From Dipteris shenzhenensis (taxonomy: Eukaryota > Polypodiophyta > Polypodiopsida > Gleicheniales), in NCBI GenBank assembly GCA_047967505.1, contig CM106540.1: DNA of 64,000 bases; one strand, written 5' to 3'. The position numbers and the translations under genes were made by a program. Under the pieces are notes generated by a model. It was not told the DNA's origin. It saw only the letters and a program-made list of their open reading frames with translations, and did not search any database. Every line of letters starts with the position of its first letter. Within the stretch, counting starts at the first letter, position 1. This document shows, one piece after another, positions 44,931 through 57,097 of the stretch.

Positions 44931-45480
44931 ATTGAGGCTTTTTAAGAGCAACAATTTAAATTGTAAACATATGTTCAATCTATATCATTTTGGATATAAA
45001 GACTCTAGCTGAGAGCAACGTCTCTCAATGTAATCATATAATAATAGCTATAATTGCTATTATACCTCTTTGGTTCAATACAAAACTTGGGTCTTAGGCA
45101 TCATATCTTTTTTCTATTTATTAAAAGTTTTAAAAATTTTGTGCATATTGTGAGTGACAATGTTATTTTCATGAAATATTTAAGTCTCCTTTCATGGATT
45201 TATAAATTTATCACGTCAAGGAAAAACATCAAGGAAAAATATTAAAAATAATTAAATTAACAAATAACTTAGATATAGCTAGAATTTCTAATATAGGATT
45301 ATTTCAAATTCTTGCATATTGGTGCAAGAGTATAGATTGAAAAAACAATATTTTTATGTGAATATGACAGTGTCACAAAGTGAACTTTTGATTTGGGAAG
45401 AATATTTTCAGAAAGTAAAATTTTGATTTGGGAAGGATATTTTCACAAAGTAAAGTTTTCATTTGGGAAGAATTTTTGGG
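44931..45480. other. AT-rich intergenic
   Basis: No gene. TTTTGATTTGGGAAG(A/G)ATATTTTCA is repeated at about 45387, 45421 and 45455. Confidence 0.45.
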
Positions 45481-45609
45481 CTTAATCCAAAAACAACACA
45501 AAAAGTCCAAAATTAATGAAATAGGTGTTAAATGAACATTTCAAACTCAAATTCAAATTTGCATTTGCATTACAATTTGAATTTGAAGTTGAGAGAGCAA
45601 GCGAGAGAC

Positions 45610-45650
<41 letters not shown>

Positions 45651-45720
45651 ATTGAGGTGGAGGAGAGAAGAGGGTCCTGTAGTAGTTGCAGCATGCACCC
45701 CCCCCCCCCACACACACAAA
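45610..45720. repeat. (GA)n, C-run and (CA)n microsatellites
   Basis: GAGAGAGA run at 45616-45648, ten C at about 45698-45707, then CACACACA. Neighbouring AGAACCT(G/A)GA(G/A)AGTGTAGGC units (45720-45765) are a short tandem duplication, as is GT(A/T)GG(C/G)AGGTTGATTGGCCACTT at about 45810 and 45855. Confidence 0.85.
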
Positions 45721-45769
45721 GAACCTGGAGAGTGTAGGCACACAGAACCTAGAAAGTGTAGGCCATGAT

Positions 45770-46470
45770 CATGTAGGCTATTTTGTGAGCGTAGGAAAAG
45801 ATGTAGGCAACGAGCCTAGGCAGGTTGATTGGCCACTTAAAGACTTTGAGATCGAGCGTAGGGAGGTTGATTGGCCACTTGAGGATGGGAGAAGTAATAG
45901 ACATTCATGCACTATGAGCTGCAGTCGCATGGACGAGGTCACTTATGAGCTGCATGAAAGAACTACTGGACGAGGATGCCTTTGAGACTATGTTGGATGA
46001 ATCATCTCGGAATATGATCCACACGGATTAGCATGATGGAGATGAATTTAGGAAACAACACAATCACCGAATGGAATGAAGGTTGGAGGGACAGAAGCAA
46101 GTAAGAATTCATAATTGTTTTTGCCTTTTTTTAAAAACATTTCTTTTTGTTAATGCCTTTGTTTTGTTTTTAAAGCAATGATCCACCATGTAATGAAAGA
46201 GTGAATCATATTATATGTATGAGCCACCATGTGCCTTCAAGATTTCATATTTATCACTTCTACCCCTTGTATCATGCAGTTGTTTTATCAATTCTATTGA
46301 AGCCTTGCTCTAGCCTAGTTTTGAAAAAAAGAAAAAAGTTAAGTTTGGTGTCTATATTGAAAAAAATATCCATATTTATTGTGATGCCTATCAAATTCAA
46401 TGTTTTGCATAATTTTACTAAGAAGCATAGAAAACTAACGTAAAAATTCATTGTGGTTTGTAGTAGTCTA
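45770..46470. other. Intergenic, no gene recognised
   Basis: Mixed sequence with short frames only. Confidence 0.4.
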
Positions 46471-46477
46471 ATGAGGG

Positions 46478-46800
46478 TTAAAGACCTATCTCATTGAGAA
46501 TTACCATTAATTCACCATCATTAATATGCAACATCCTTTTAAAGTGATCCCCCTCTTCTTGGGAGATCTTTCTTTTGGATAGTTCTAGCAAAATATCTCT
46601 TGCTTTTAGTTGCCATGAAGCCCTCCAAGCTTGAGCGAGATGGGATTTTAACATGACTTTCATTGCTAGTGTTTTGGAATTCATAACACCTAACAATACT
46701 TGCACACCTTGTTTGGCTTGGCATTCCCATCGTAGTAAATCTAAAGTGAAGGCTCCTGAGTGACATTTTGTACATGCATTTTGAGCTTTTCTACCATGAT
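46478..46800 (-). pseudogene. Unrecognised ~100-codon frame with CxxC
   Basis: The minus-strand frame runs from about 46810 to 46478 and contains GRKAQNACTKCHSGAFTLDL, LLGVMNSKTLAMKV, then a charged helical end (ELSKRKISQEEGDHFKRML). A TAG lies just upstream. The Cys-x-x-Cys and helical tail suggest a genuine coding remnant, but I recognise no family. Confidence 0.3.
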
Positions 46801-46810
46801 ATCTTGTCTA

Positions 46811-47489
46811 CAAAAGGGCTTTCAAGACTAAAGAACAATGATATTCTATATGGAAGATATATGGGATTTAGAAGGTGGAATTATCACCAAGGATAGATGT
46901 AGAATGTAGCAAATCTTGTTTCAAAAGGAAGTTTACAATAGTGGAGTAACTAATAGGCAATCAAGTATCACAATGCAAATTTCAAGAATGGTGTAAGTGG
47001 AGCTCAATATATTGACTCTATATTGAAGGACCACAACAGGGATCAAATTGCATATTTCAACAAAGTGGTAGTAATAATCTAATTAACTATTCATATATAT
47101 AATTAACTACTTATCTCCTACTTATTGAATTAACTAATTATCTATATAACTAATCATCTATATAACTATATATCTATTCATATATATAATTTATTATCTG
47201 ATTGGATGGCACCAATGCATGCATTTGTGCAAGAGAGAATATGTCCACGTGTAGGTGTAGTTTCCCTTTACGACGCCATTGCCGTCCCCCACTCTGGAAA
47301 GCCGTGAATAATAACAAGTACAAGAGGCTATTCTTTGCACTCAACGCTACTTCAACAACAATTGATGAATAGCAAAAGGGCATGAATCCCTAATCACTTT
47401 TGTGGAGATGTCTCTGTTGAAGGCAACCTCACCTAGGAGTACATGATGCCATCCAGCGCCTCAGTTTCCAGGCCCTAATCCACCTCCTC
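46811..47489. other. Intergenic with ATCTATATAACTA repeats
   Basis: AT-rich repeats at 47080-47190 (taactaattatctatataac). No gene. Confidence 0.45.
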
Positions 47490-48340
47490 GATTGCTGCAT
47501 CCCCCCAAGCACCGGGGGTCGCCACCAAGCTCTTGGAAGACCGAGATAGCTATAATGGCAAGCAGGTCGTCTGGGTACCAAAGTTCAATTCACCAAATGG
47601 CAACCGCAAGGGTTTTGAAGGTAGCCACACAAGAACATGTGTCAACCCTAAATGCAGTACCACAAGAACCTACCATCGAACCGACTGCAACAAACAAGCC
47701 CAGAGTCCTGAACGTGCCCTAGTACCACAAATCGTACAATTCAACACAAGGATCACCCAAGATAGCAAGGGAGCAACACAAGAACCTTCCTCCAAACCCT
47801 AAGAATATTGTCAAAGGTAGTTTTAATCATACCATCACTAATGGAGCCACCCGACTCACGAGAGCAAGTGTGTGCACCGAGGGTGGTCACATAAGAAATC
47901 GCTTATCCTATGATAAAGGATCATCCCACCAGGAATCGTCACCATGCTAGTGTACCTTTGGAATCCAAAGTGAGACACAAGCTGGACACATATTCTACAT
48001 GGCTATTAACACACTATGCATGGCAGCATGACATTTATCAACACCACATTCCACATGATCATCGAGTCCAGGTCTAGGTAAGTTAGTACAGTAGGCATAT
48101 CACCCCAATGCACCCACAACCCACAAGTCACTTCCTTGCACATACACCCACATATATGCATGGTTAGAACTAGGTGATTAGGGCTAGTATGTCCTTTTTG
48201 CATTTTTTGTATTCTTGTAGGCTGACCTCACTGTCTACCCCATGCCTCACCTAGTGTACAAAACTACCACTTCCTAACCCTTTCCCCTCTCTCACCTCCC
48301 CACATTTCCCCTTCTTTCCCTTACCTTACTTTCCTCAGAT
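47490..48340. other. Intergenic or old element sequence
   Basis: Short frames (47492-47802) rich in Thr/Pro/Asn without motifs. Nothing firm. Confidence 0.3.
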
Positions 48341-48344
48341 AGTA

Positions 48345-48600
48345 TCTCGTCGATCATTGCCATCCGACTATCATCAATCCGACTATCATGCCGACCATCG
48401 CCATCCGACTATCCCACAAACCATCACCATCCAACTATCCTACCGACCATTGTGATTTGACTATCCCGCCGACTATCACCATCTGACTATCACACCAACC
48501 ATCGCCATTCTAACTGTCCCCATCTGACTATCCTGTTGATTGTCCACCATTCGACTATCACATTGACCATCGCCATCCCACTATCCCTCTAACTGTTGCC
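48345..48600. repeat. Minisatellite (CCATCGCCATCCGACTATC)
   Basis: About nine diverged units of roughly 25-32 bp with the core GACCATCGCCATCCGACTATCC. Just downstream CTATATAAAGGAGCC (about 48635) is a TATA-like element. Confidence 0.8.
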
Positions 48601-48759
48601 TTACGCCATCCCCCGATCGTGGGGATAGCAAAATCTATATAAAGGAGCCCTATCCCACTGGGTCATCGCCAGAGCAGTTAACCCTAGACTTTGTCAAAAT
48701 TATGTCAGAAATCTCCTAGCCCCTTGCCCTCTTCCACACAGTAACCCAACAATCAGTAT

Positions 48760-49696
48760 ATGCCCTCACGCTCCTCCTCTTCCATTGATTCCCTTATCAC
48801 TCAGTTGCCTTTATTCTTCCCAATGGATCTGGAGAATGAATTTTCCAAGTTTGAGTCAGAGCTTGGCCTCAACCCCCAACCCCCTATCTCGCAAGCAACC
48901 AGTCCCTCCAACTCCCAAAGTATGCCCTCGGCCACCATCAGTATGCCCTACCACTTTCCAGCCAAAGATTTACAAGTGGAGGAGGAAATAACTATGCAAA
49001 AAACCACCCAAGAGGTATCAACAATAGCAGGCATGCCTCCCTCAAGGACGTCAAGAAAGTGCACCCCGGCCCTCACTCAAGGGGAGTACAAAATCGTGTG
49101 CTCCCAAATGCACCCTCAGTAAAATCTGCCAATATGATCGCAAAAAGAGAAAAGGGCGCATCCACTTCACAGAGATCATCAAGCTAGAAGTGAAAAGGTC
49201 AATAAGGGCCCTGCAGTGGTTAACTCAAGTCAAGCACACTGACCACCATCAAGCAATTGTGCCAAAAACTTTGTTGTAGCTAGTTGAGCCCTAGGTCACG
49301 AACTGGGCCAATTACTTTTGTAATCAGATGAGGAAGGACCTCAAAACACACGGAGAGGTCATCAGCAACCTGATGCTATACATGCCGATTCTTTACGATA
49401 TGCTGCAGCAACATCCACCTATTAGTTATGGCTTGGCTGAAACGTCAGCCATGGGACCAGTATCAGCATATGGTAAAGAATCGGCATGTACAGCCAAGGT
49501 CAAACCAAAGTGAGCAAGAACAAAGCCCAGTGCCAGCTAGTCGTCCCATGCAACTAGACCCAAGTTAGTTGCTCATAGAGTATGAGGATAACCAACTACT
49601 ACAGGCATTCTTATGCAGTCACTTATGCCTTGAGCAATCAAATCCTCAGGACAAGGGCAAAAGTGTGCAGTTGGAGCCCATCTTGGTGGATGAAAT
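48760..49696 (+). pseudogene. Decayed gag-like coding region, left part
   Basis: The frame from 48760 (PMDLENEFSKFESELG, then Pro/Ser-rich) gives way, after a register change near 49120, to IHFTEIIKLEVKRSIRALQW, VTNWANYFCNQMRKDLKTHG and AYGKESACTAKVKPK. TAG stops at about 49277 and 49292 read naturally as Gln. The last frame before the inserted element encodes SVQLEPILVDEI and resumes on the far side of the insertion. Composition suggests a retroelement gag or capsid-like protein, but no domain is diagnostic. Confidence 0.4.
49692..49696. repeat. Target-site duplication (left), non-autonomous copy 2
   Basis: GAAAT, identical to 52521-52525. Confidence 0.92.
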
Positions 49697-50021
49697 TGTT
49701 GAGAGTTGTGGTGCCATGAGCACATGTAGAGAAAAGGTATGAGTAAAGGGCAAGCTACCACATGGCATGGAGGAGATATCCCACATGTGAGCAAGCATAT
49801 GGATGTAAGTACCCTCACCTATAAAAGGGAGGTTCATTTGAAGCAATATCAATCAAGCACTTTGCACTATCTCAAGATTCTCTTTATGAGTCCAAGCTAG
49901 TCTATCTTGGAACCTAATTGACTTGAGGTACATGTCATGAGCACTCTCTTCATCATGTCTCCACATAGGTTCCATCCACCTTAGAGTGCTCCATCGATCT
50001 TGTGGCACTCTAGTTTTGTCA
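49697..50021 (+). repeat. 5' LTR, non-autonomous copy 2
   Basis: TGTTGAGAGTTG...GTTTTGTCA, with CTATAAAAGGG TATA box at about 49829. Confidence 0.93.
49828..49838 (+). promoter_or_regulatory. LTR TATA box
   Basis: CTATAAAAGGG inside the 5' LTR; the same word is present in the 3' LTR at about 52319. Confidence 0.65.
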
Positions 50022-50033
50022 TGGTATCAGAGC
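50022..50033 (+). other. Primer binding site, non-autonomous copy 2
   Basis: TGGTATCAGAGC adjoining the LTR. Confidence 0.93.
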
Positions 50034-51787
50034 TTAGGTATAGACTCCCAAATTAGTTGTAGACATGCCTTAGGAGATCATGTTTTCTCCAAGATTAGTT
50101 TTAGTTTTAGATCAAGATTTCTCTTCTACCTAGAGAAATCTCCATTAGGCATTCTTGTTCTATCTCTAGCTCTCATTGTACAGCTCATTCTCCTCTTCGA
50201 CTAGGTTCAGAAAGCTTCCGATTGTGCCATTTGGAGCTCTAGTTTTCATTCCTTGAGAGAGAGATTTGTTCTCTCATGTTTGCATTCTGCATCACTAGTT
50301 CTAGTTCAAGAAAACTCTTTAGCCTATCGACAGGCAGTGTGACAACTATAACACAGTAGCTCCTCAACTGAGCTCCACAATAAGTCTCCAATCGACTTTA
50401 CAACCAAAGCTGGGTAGCTACCTACTCCAACGAACTCCAGCCCTTTTTATGACAAGGGTAGAAACTTGAACAAATCCTTCCACTTTGATTGCGCTATGCC
50501 GACTCTTCAAGCGTGTGAATCACATGGAGAGAACAATTTGAATGGCACAAAGGACATGTCTCAAATACTCGGATCTATAAGCTGCTCTAATTGATGGATC
50601 TCAAATGGCTTCTTGATTGTTTGGTGCTCTAAGAGACAGAAAGCAGTTCACCCCCAACATAGACTTAGCTCTACTGCAAACAAGCAACTAGCTAAGGAGT
50701 AGCCTCACACATCAAAAGCATCACACAACGCCTCAAGTAGACGCATAGCCAACAGCGCAGGCCAACTCCAGCCTCCATCACGATAAGTAGCCTTGCCTCT
50801 CCAAACGAGTAGACTTAACAGCCCACACTAGTCCAAAAGGCTATCTCAGTGCTTAGCACCCTCGTTTCTATAGACCATCTACTAGAGTGCTAGTTCGTCA
50901 ATGTCCTTGGCATCGTGAACCCATCTACAGGTTACACCATTGCGAACGACTCCAGTAGTAGCTCCTATCATCACTCCATGCTACAAGCCACCATCTGCTC
51001 TGCAGGTCCCATCTGCTCTGCAGCTCCCATCCCTTCTCATCAACATAGACAAAGCCTCAACGATCAGTCTGACATGGCTCACCTATGCACGCCCAGCAAT
51101 ATCTCCAAATTGCCTCCTCCAAGCGGATAACTCCAGTGCTCCTTCAGCCAAGCATTCACTAGCAAGACAAACAACTCCCGAGAAGGCAGCCAAGCTCCGA
51201 CTTACTCTCTGGCTTCATCTATGTCCTCCACCGATGGGTAGTGTTCAATGCACAGACAAAGAGCAGCCAACAATGAAGCAAGATCGCATGCACATCCAGC
51301 ACCAATGAGGTAGAGAATGCAAAGCACCATGTCGCCATGTCCATAGTTGCCGCGCCGCCATCATCGTTGCATCATAGCTTTCTCTCTTTCATCTCTAAGG
51401 TCCTAAACCTTAGGACACGTGGCAATAGATAACAAAGACATGTGGTAGATTGGATTTAACTAGGGTTAGTGAAGAAAACCCACAAAAGTAAGTTCAAGTA
51501 AGGGCTTGGTTAGTTTTCTACCATGTGGCAGATTGAAAGAAACTATGGTTAAGTCAACTCAACCCACACTAAACAATGTTTAAGTTTAGGTTAAGGATTG
51601 GTTAACTACCACATCAACAAGTTCCACCTAAGCACAGAGGCCCTTGTGAAGCATAGTTTGAATTCTGTATGTGAATCCCTGTGCCACATCATCAAAGGCC
51701 CCTCTTCTTGATCAGAACTTTGACAAGCTGTAACTTCCAATCCAAGAAGAATTCGCACACACTCCAAAAAGGAAAAGTGATCGTCTT

Positions 51788-52042
51788 TTGGAGCTCTACA
51801 TATCTGTCAAGTCAGAATCATTGTATGTAATTAGACACTGCATTGAAGCAAAACGAACTTTGCAACAAATGGAAAAGCGACTCATGAATACAAAAAGCAT
51901 GCCAAAAGCACAAGTGTATGAGATGACCATAGCACAGAGCATGGCATCCACACATAAAGCATCAAGGCAGATGGAAGAACAAAGCATAATGCATCAAGCT
52001 ACATCAAGAGAAGAAGACAATGACATCGACAACATGCATTGA
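51788..52042 (+). pseudogene. Small conserved frame in non-autonomous copy 2
   Basis: 84 codons sharing LQQMEK and KSMPKAQV(Y/H)EMTIA with the frame at 1406-1621. Here it extends through SRQMEEQSIMHQATSREED to a stop. Unrecognised; Gln/Met/Ser-rich, probably helical. Confidence 0.35.
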
Positions 52043-52186
52043 GAAGCAACAAACTTGCCACCTTCAGCCCATATGTTTGTAAATCAAACTTGACCACCTG
52101 AGAGTAGCCATGTAAGCACCCGAGGGAGGATTTGATCTTGTAACTCACATCTGACCACCTTGCAGTAGCCAAAGGATCATGGCACC

Positions 52187-52195
52187 AAAGGGAGG
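52187..52195 (+). other. Polypurine tract, non-autonomous copy 2
   Basis: AAAGGGAGG next to the 3' LTR. Confidence 0.85.
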
Positions 52196-52520
52196 TGTTG
52201 AGAGTTGTGGTGCCATGAGCACATGTAGAGCAAAGGTATGAGTAAAGGGCAAGCTGTCACATGGCATGGAGGAGATATCCCACGTGTGAGCAAGCATATG
52301 GATGTAAGTACCCTCACCTATAAAAGGGAGGTTCATTTGAAGTAATATCAATCAAGCACTTTGCACTATCTCAGGATTCCCTTTATGAGTCCAAGCTAAT
52401 CTATCTTGGAACCTAATTGACCTAAGGTACATGTCATGAGCACTCTCTTCATCATGTCTCCACATAGGTTCCATCCACCTTAGAGTGCTCCATCGATCCT
52501 GTGGCACTCTAGTTTTGTCA
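52196..52520 (+). repeat. 3' LTR, non-autonomous copy 2
   Basis: 325 bp, followed by GAAAT. Confidence 0.93.
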
Positions 52521-54330
52521 GAAATCCCAAGTGACAAGACAATCATGATTGGCCTCCACCTAGGATCTCAATCTATCCCAGCAGCAACCCCTGCTATGCC
52601 CTAGGTCTCGGCCTCAACGACGGCTCATCCTTAGGAGACCACTTCCTTCATCACCGGCCCCTCCTCTCCATGGTCAAGCCTCACATAGGCCCTATAGTTT
52701 TACAGTGTGCCCCATTATCAGGCACCAAGTGGCTATAGCCACATGAAAATAGAGCAGCTCTCCTGTGCCGACCAGATGGAGAAGAATTTATTTGAGGCAA
52801 TGTCACAGCTCCCACAAGTGGCACGAACAATTCTCCAGAAGTTACAATAACAGGCCTTGCAACTCTCAGCGACCCTCCTCCAAGCACAGCTCTCCGCTCG
52901 CAACAACTAGACCCTAATGGTCTCCACCCAAGCCATAGGGCAAATGGCCCTAAATCAAGAAGAGGAGTACTGCATAAATGCTGAGGAGCTAGAGTTGTCA
53001 GTCTCACCAAGCTCAAGGATGAGCTCACCACCTACAACTCATGGACCAAGCCGACAAAGCAAAGTCTATCCTCTAAATGGAAATAGAGAAAAAGGCGCAA
53101 GCAGGTAGGCACAAAATGCATGGATTGAGGAGGGATACAAATGCCATATCCAAACATTGCAAGGTCTCTTGGCATAGGAATGGGAGCTGATGGCATCTCT
53201 ACAAGAATAGAACGAGCAGTTCCGTACCCTTGACCACCCAAAAGACTTAGGGTTGGAAGACCATGAGCAGCAGGAATTCTGGATGTACAAGGAGGTCTCC
53301 ACACAATTAGCCACCTACACACTCGCCCCATGCACTATCCCCCAAACACTCCAAATGCACTTCGATGCACTTTGCACATGAAATCTCATTTTCCACCTTG
53401 ACCTCATAGCCCCACTCCCCCCTAACGCCCTCCAAACCATCCTCTACTGTAATCTCGATCATTGTCGCCCCATTCTTGCCATGTTATATTTCTCATTATA
53501 GCTTCAGCCATCTAGCCTCTCTCTCCTTCACCCCTCTGGCCTCCAGACTCTCGCCGCTGCCCATCCCATTTTTCTTAATTTCCAGGCATGGTGCCGCGTC
53601 ATCATGTAGTCCATAAGTTATCCTACGGACAATGGTGTGATGCAATGAGCAAGCTCGAGGAGCTCAACCCATGGGTCTACACCCCAGATAGTCATCAAGT
53701 TGACATTAATTAGAAGCAGAACTATCGCCAAGCCTTCGTAATACAAATGCAAGGGCATCTTGTGGCTTACCAATCCACTGCCTACGATCCCCTCGACATT
53801 ATAATCCTCTTTAATCGGGTTCTACAAGCTCTCCAAGACTCACTTGAGTCCTTGGTGAGAAATTTGGACATAATCCATGTAGCATATCCCGAGGAAGTTG
53901 CCGAGCATGAAAGCCAAGAAGCCATTACAATATTTAATTCTACTACCCCCTTGCTGAAATTCCACAATCACCTCCCCTAGATCCTGCCCAGTCCACCCAG
54001 CAAGCCATCCAACCTCCCCCACCCCCCCTTCCTCGCACCAATCTACTTAAGTACTCTTCCAATGCCTCTAACACCACCACTGCACAGCAAGGGACCTCCC
54101 CATCCATCTCATCTACTGCTTTAGTTGACCTCCCAGAAGAGGACCTCAACATGCTACTTAAGGCAACGAATTTTGTATAGACGCCCATCAATACAACGCC
54201 CATAGAGATAGTAGAGGAGAAACCAATGGTGACTGAAGATGATGAGGTTCCTCAAACTCCTCCCTCCTCCCTACCCAAAAATGTACAGAGGCGAACCAAT
54301 GTGTGATCGTTCCAAGAACTGTCCACGTCC
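52521..54330 (+). pseudogene. Decayed gag-like coding region, right part
   Basis: Continues the frame interrupted at 49696. Over about 1.1 kb (52521-53640) it keeps register while containing about thirteen stops (ten TAG, one TAA, two TGA). Readable pieces: QMEKNLFEAMSQLPQVARTI, MVSTQAIGQMALNQEEEYC, AWIEEGYKCHIQTLQ, EFWMYKEVSTQLATY and LQTILYCNLDHCRPILAM. A second register from 53740 has AYDPLDIIILFNRVLQALQ. The helical, Gln-rich make-up fits a capsid-like protein but no family is identified. Confidence 0.4.
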
Positions 54331-55170
54331 ACGAGGGACACCCACCTCCATGTCCAAGGCAAAGAGGCCCTCCATATCCAAGAAGATGCTCTCAAAATTA
54401 AGGTAAAAGAGGACCTCCTCTAGTGAAGAGATACAGGTTCAAGCCAAGGAGTGTGGCACTTTGGGGAAAAGTTTCAAAAATGTATTGATCTACTCATCCT
54501 GATGGCAAGCTTGGCAAGGGTAGTATGCGAGGTCATGTAGGATCTCAAGAATAGTCACATGTCTCGTTATTATAGGCATGGATTTGTGGAGGCTCCATGT
54601 CATATTTCCAAAGTTCCTTGCTTCCCTTACAACATGCAGTTGATGCCTACCTAGTCTGACCTCATGGATGACACCTACTTGGCTACAATCCACAGAAAAA
54701 GGGTCATTGTGACCGCCAAAGATATGGAGTTTATTGTTCATCTTACAAAGCCCAAGGGCACTTAGGGATTTTGTATATATGCCTTGGGTGAAAGTTAGAG
54801 TTCATGTACTCTACCTTTGGGCCTCTTTATCGTATCATCCTCTTTTAATAGAATAAAGTGTCTTTTTTTGCATTGTCTTTGTATGTGCAATCTCAAATTC
54901 ATTTTCATTGTATTTGCAATCTACAACTTACTTACATGCAAAATGAATAATAAACATCAAATCTGAATGGAACATGCAAAAGGAAATAACACTCAACTTT
55001 ACTTAACATGCAAAAGGAAAACATGTTCCATAACAAACAAGAAAATAATTTGAAAATTGTATTCTTTATTGACATAGAGTGGTATTACAAAGAGTGTCTA
55101 ATTTAAGGCACAAGTTACTCTAGACTATGCTTCTTCTTGCTTGGTTTACATCCCCTTTTTTCTTGCTGAA
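54331..55170. other. 3' region of old element and AT-rich spacer
   Basis: Frame fragments end near 54850 with AATAGAATAAAG, a polyadenylation-like signal. Then AT-rich sequence with a repeated CATGCAAAAGGAAA word. No gene. Confidence 0.4.
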
Positions 55171-55620
55171 GAAGAGAGGGCTACACAATTTCATTCTCTA
55201 TAGCATGGGGATCCGTAACACCAGCCAGCCATGCAATAGCTATGATGCTATGGAGAGGACTGAATCATGTGTCTAAGAGCAAAAATAAAGCTACACTATG
55301 CCTAACCAAAACCACATGATCCACAGTAGGACGGGTGGCCCTAATCTTCCCCATCTGACTAAGGACCCTGAATTTCATAAGATTCAACTTTCCATCTAGA
55401 AATAATTGCTGATGGAAGACCAAAATGTGTTGAGCCACTCTGTTGATGTAGTCGCCAATCAAAGCCATCCTCCTACCAGAAGACCCTTTGGTTCCACCCT
55501 TGCGTCCAACATATTCATCAACCCATAAGATATCCTACAACCAACATATTATATCGAATTCCTAAACCATGATTTATGATTATATAAAGTAATAAACATA
55601 AATTTTCAAGAATTAATAAG

Positions 55621-55792
55621 AATTAGGGTTTTCTCATAAAGGAAAAATAATCTATTAAAACAATCATTTATGGGAGGACATTAAGACATAAGTTACCATG
55701 TGCATGATTTTTATACGAAAAAACCCCTGTGCCCCATAAATGATTGTTTTAATAGATGATTTTTCCTCTATGAGAAAACCCTAAGCCTAATT
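55621..55792. mobile_element. Foldback MITE in intron
   Basis: 172 bp. Left arm 55621-55674 and right arm 55733-55792 are inverted repeats of more than 50 bp with few mismatches (TTAGGGTTTTCTCAT...ATGAGAAAACCCTAA), around a loop of about 58 bp. It lies in the intron of the flanking gene. Target duplication is unclear (possibly TA). Confidence 0.7.
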
Positions 55793-56604
55793 GTATCCCT
55801 TATAGGTTGAATAAAGACCATAAACTTGTTTTTTTCCCTAAGGGAGAAAGCCCTAACCTTGATGTTTTTCACAAATACAGTGTTAGGGGCAAGTGGGAGG
55901 GGGTTGTGGGAGTGGAGAGTCAAATTCATTCAATTTTAAGTGGTAGGAATAAAAAATATAATTTAGGGTACAAAACCCAACCAAAATTTTTTATTTTTAT
56001 CCTAGGCTACCTTGCATGCATACCAGGCATTATATGGATTTTCAAAAACTGTGCCCTGGTCGCACGATGCATGCAGGATAGCTTGGGTTTAAAATAAAAA
56101 AACTTGGTTGGGGTTTGAATACTAAAACCTAAACACTATTTTTTATTCCCTACTAGCTGAAGAGAAAGCATGGATTTTGTTACTAAAATGAAACCTAAAA
56201 TTATATTGATGATATTGAATCACATGATGAAGCTAGCAAAGCTACATACCTTTTTTACCTCATCGCGGACTGTGTCACCTACTACATTGTCCAACTAGAC
56301 TCCTTTTTGTGGTTGGTCTTGAACTTCATGCTAGCTTGAGGTGCCAGCTTCTTCATCTCTCTCCCCAAACCATTCTCTTTGCAAATTCATGAGCTCCTTA
56401 TCAAACATGTCATACTCTCGTGAGGCATCATTGACTGCCTTCCATGTTTATTGGATTGCCTCCAAATCGATGAGGCTCAAGTCATCGAAGCGTGCCATCT
56501 CATCGATTGTTGGATTGACTATAGCATCAAAGTCAATGACATCATCAAAGGTGCGATTCGAGAGATAACATAGCATCTCATCCTCTTGAATATTGGTTTC
56601 TTAT

Positions 56605-56612
56605 ATCACTTC
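56605..56612. repeat. 8-bp target duplication (left)
   Basis: ATCACTTC, same as 57098-57105. Confidence 0.75.
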
Positions 56613-57097
56613 CCTGGGGTGCCAACTCAATATGTAATATGTTACTACCCTCGTCCAAAATCCAGGATATGGGGGGACAAGGTCCATAAATAATATGCTT
56701 GGATTTCCTTTAAAATTTTCAAATATGCAAGGGAAAAATATGAAAATTTCATGTTGCCTTTCCCACAAAATATAAGGTATATACCTTGAAAAATACGCAA
56801 GATTTTAAGATTTGTACATATTTTTCATAATATGTGAGGCCTAAGGGGGGGGTCTTTTGGATGAGGGGGGGTAAAAAAAAACACACACTAAAATAGGAAA
56901 ACCCATCTCCTTTCAAATTAATGTAACTTTTTTATGTTTTACCCAAATTTCAAAGCATAAAGACATATTTGAATCTCTTTTAGTGTAGAACACAACCATG
57001 TTAATTTGAATAATTTCTACTCATGGCATATTGCGAAATTCATCTCATACTCAAGATTTTGATAGGTTTTCTTACTCAAGGGAATTGGCACCCCAGG
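56613..57097. mobile_element. Non-autonomous TIR element (485 bp), hAT-like TSD
   Basis: Perfect 13-bp terminal inverted repeats CCTGGGGTGCCAA / TTGGCACCCCAGG, flanked by the 8-bp direct duplication ATCACTTC. Removing the element plus one duplication restores the surrounding coding phase exactly (LLEVI...ETNIQEDE). Internal sequence is non-coding. The 8-bp duplication fits the hAT superfamily; the TIR sequence itself does not decide this. Confidence 0.78.

Larger units (their letters stand above)
49697..52520 (+). mobile_element. Non-autonomous copia-type LTR element, copy 2
   Basis: 2,824 bp: LTRs 49697-50021 and 52196-52520 (325 bp each, about eleven differences, 3-4%), PBS TGGTATCAGAGC (50022-50033), polypurine AAAGGGAGG before the 3' LTR and a perfect GAAAT target duplication. 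No gag-pol is present. The internal part is His/Ser/Gln-codon-rich, with CAGCTCCCAT/CATCTGCTCTGCAG repeats near 51000. Its last 700 bp match copy 1 (minus strand, 1121-1700). It must be mobilised by a relative in trans. It interrupts an older coding region whose frame is restored when one GAAAT is removed. Confidence 0.93.

Noticed and set aside
56341-56568. Plus-strand frame as a gene
   Set aside because: It is the antisense of the minus-strand exon that joins to 57098-57880 once the TIR element is removed.
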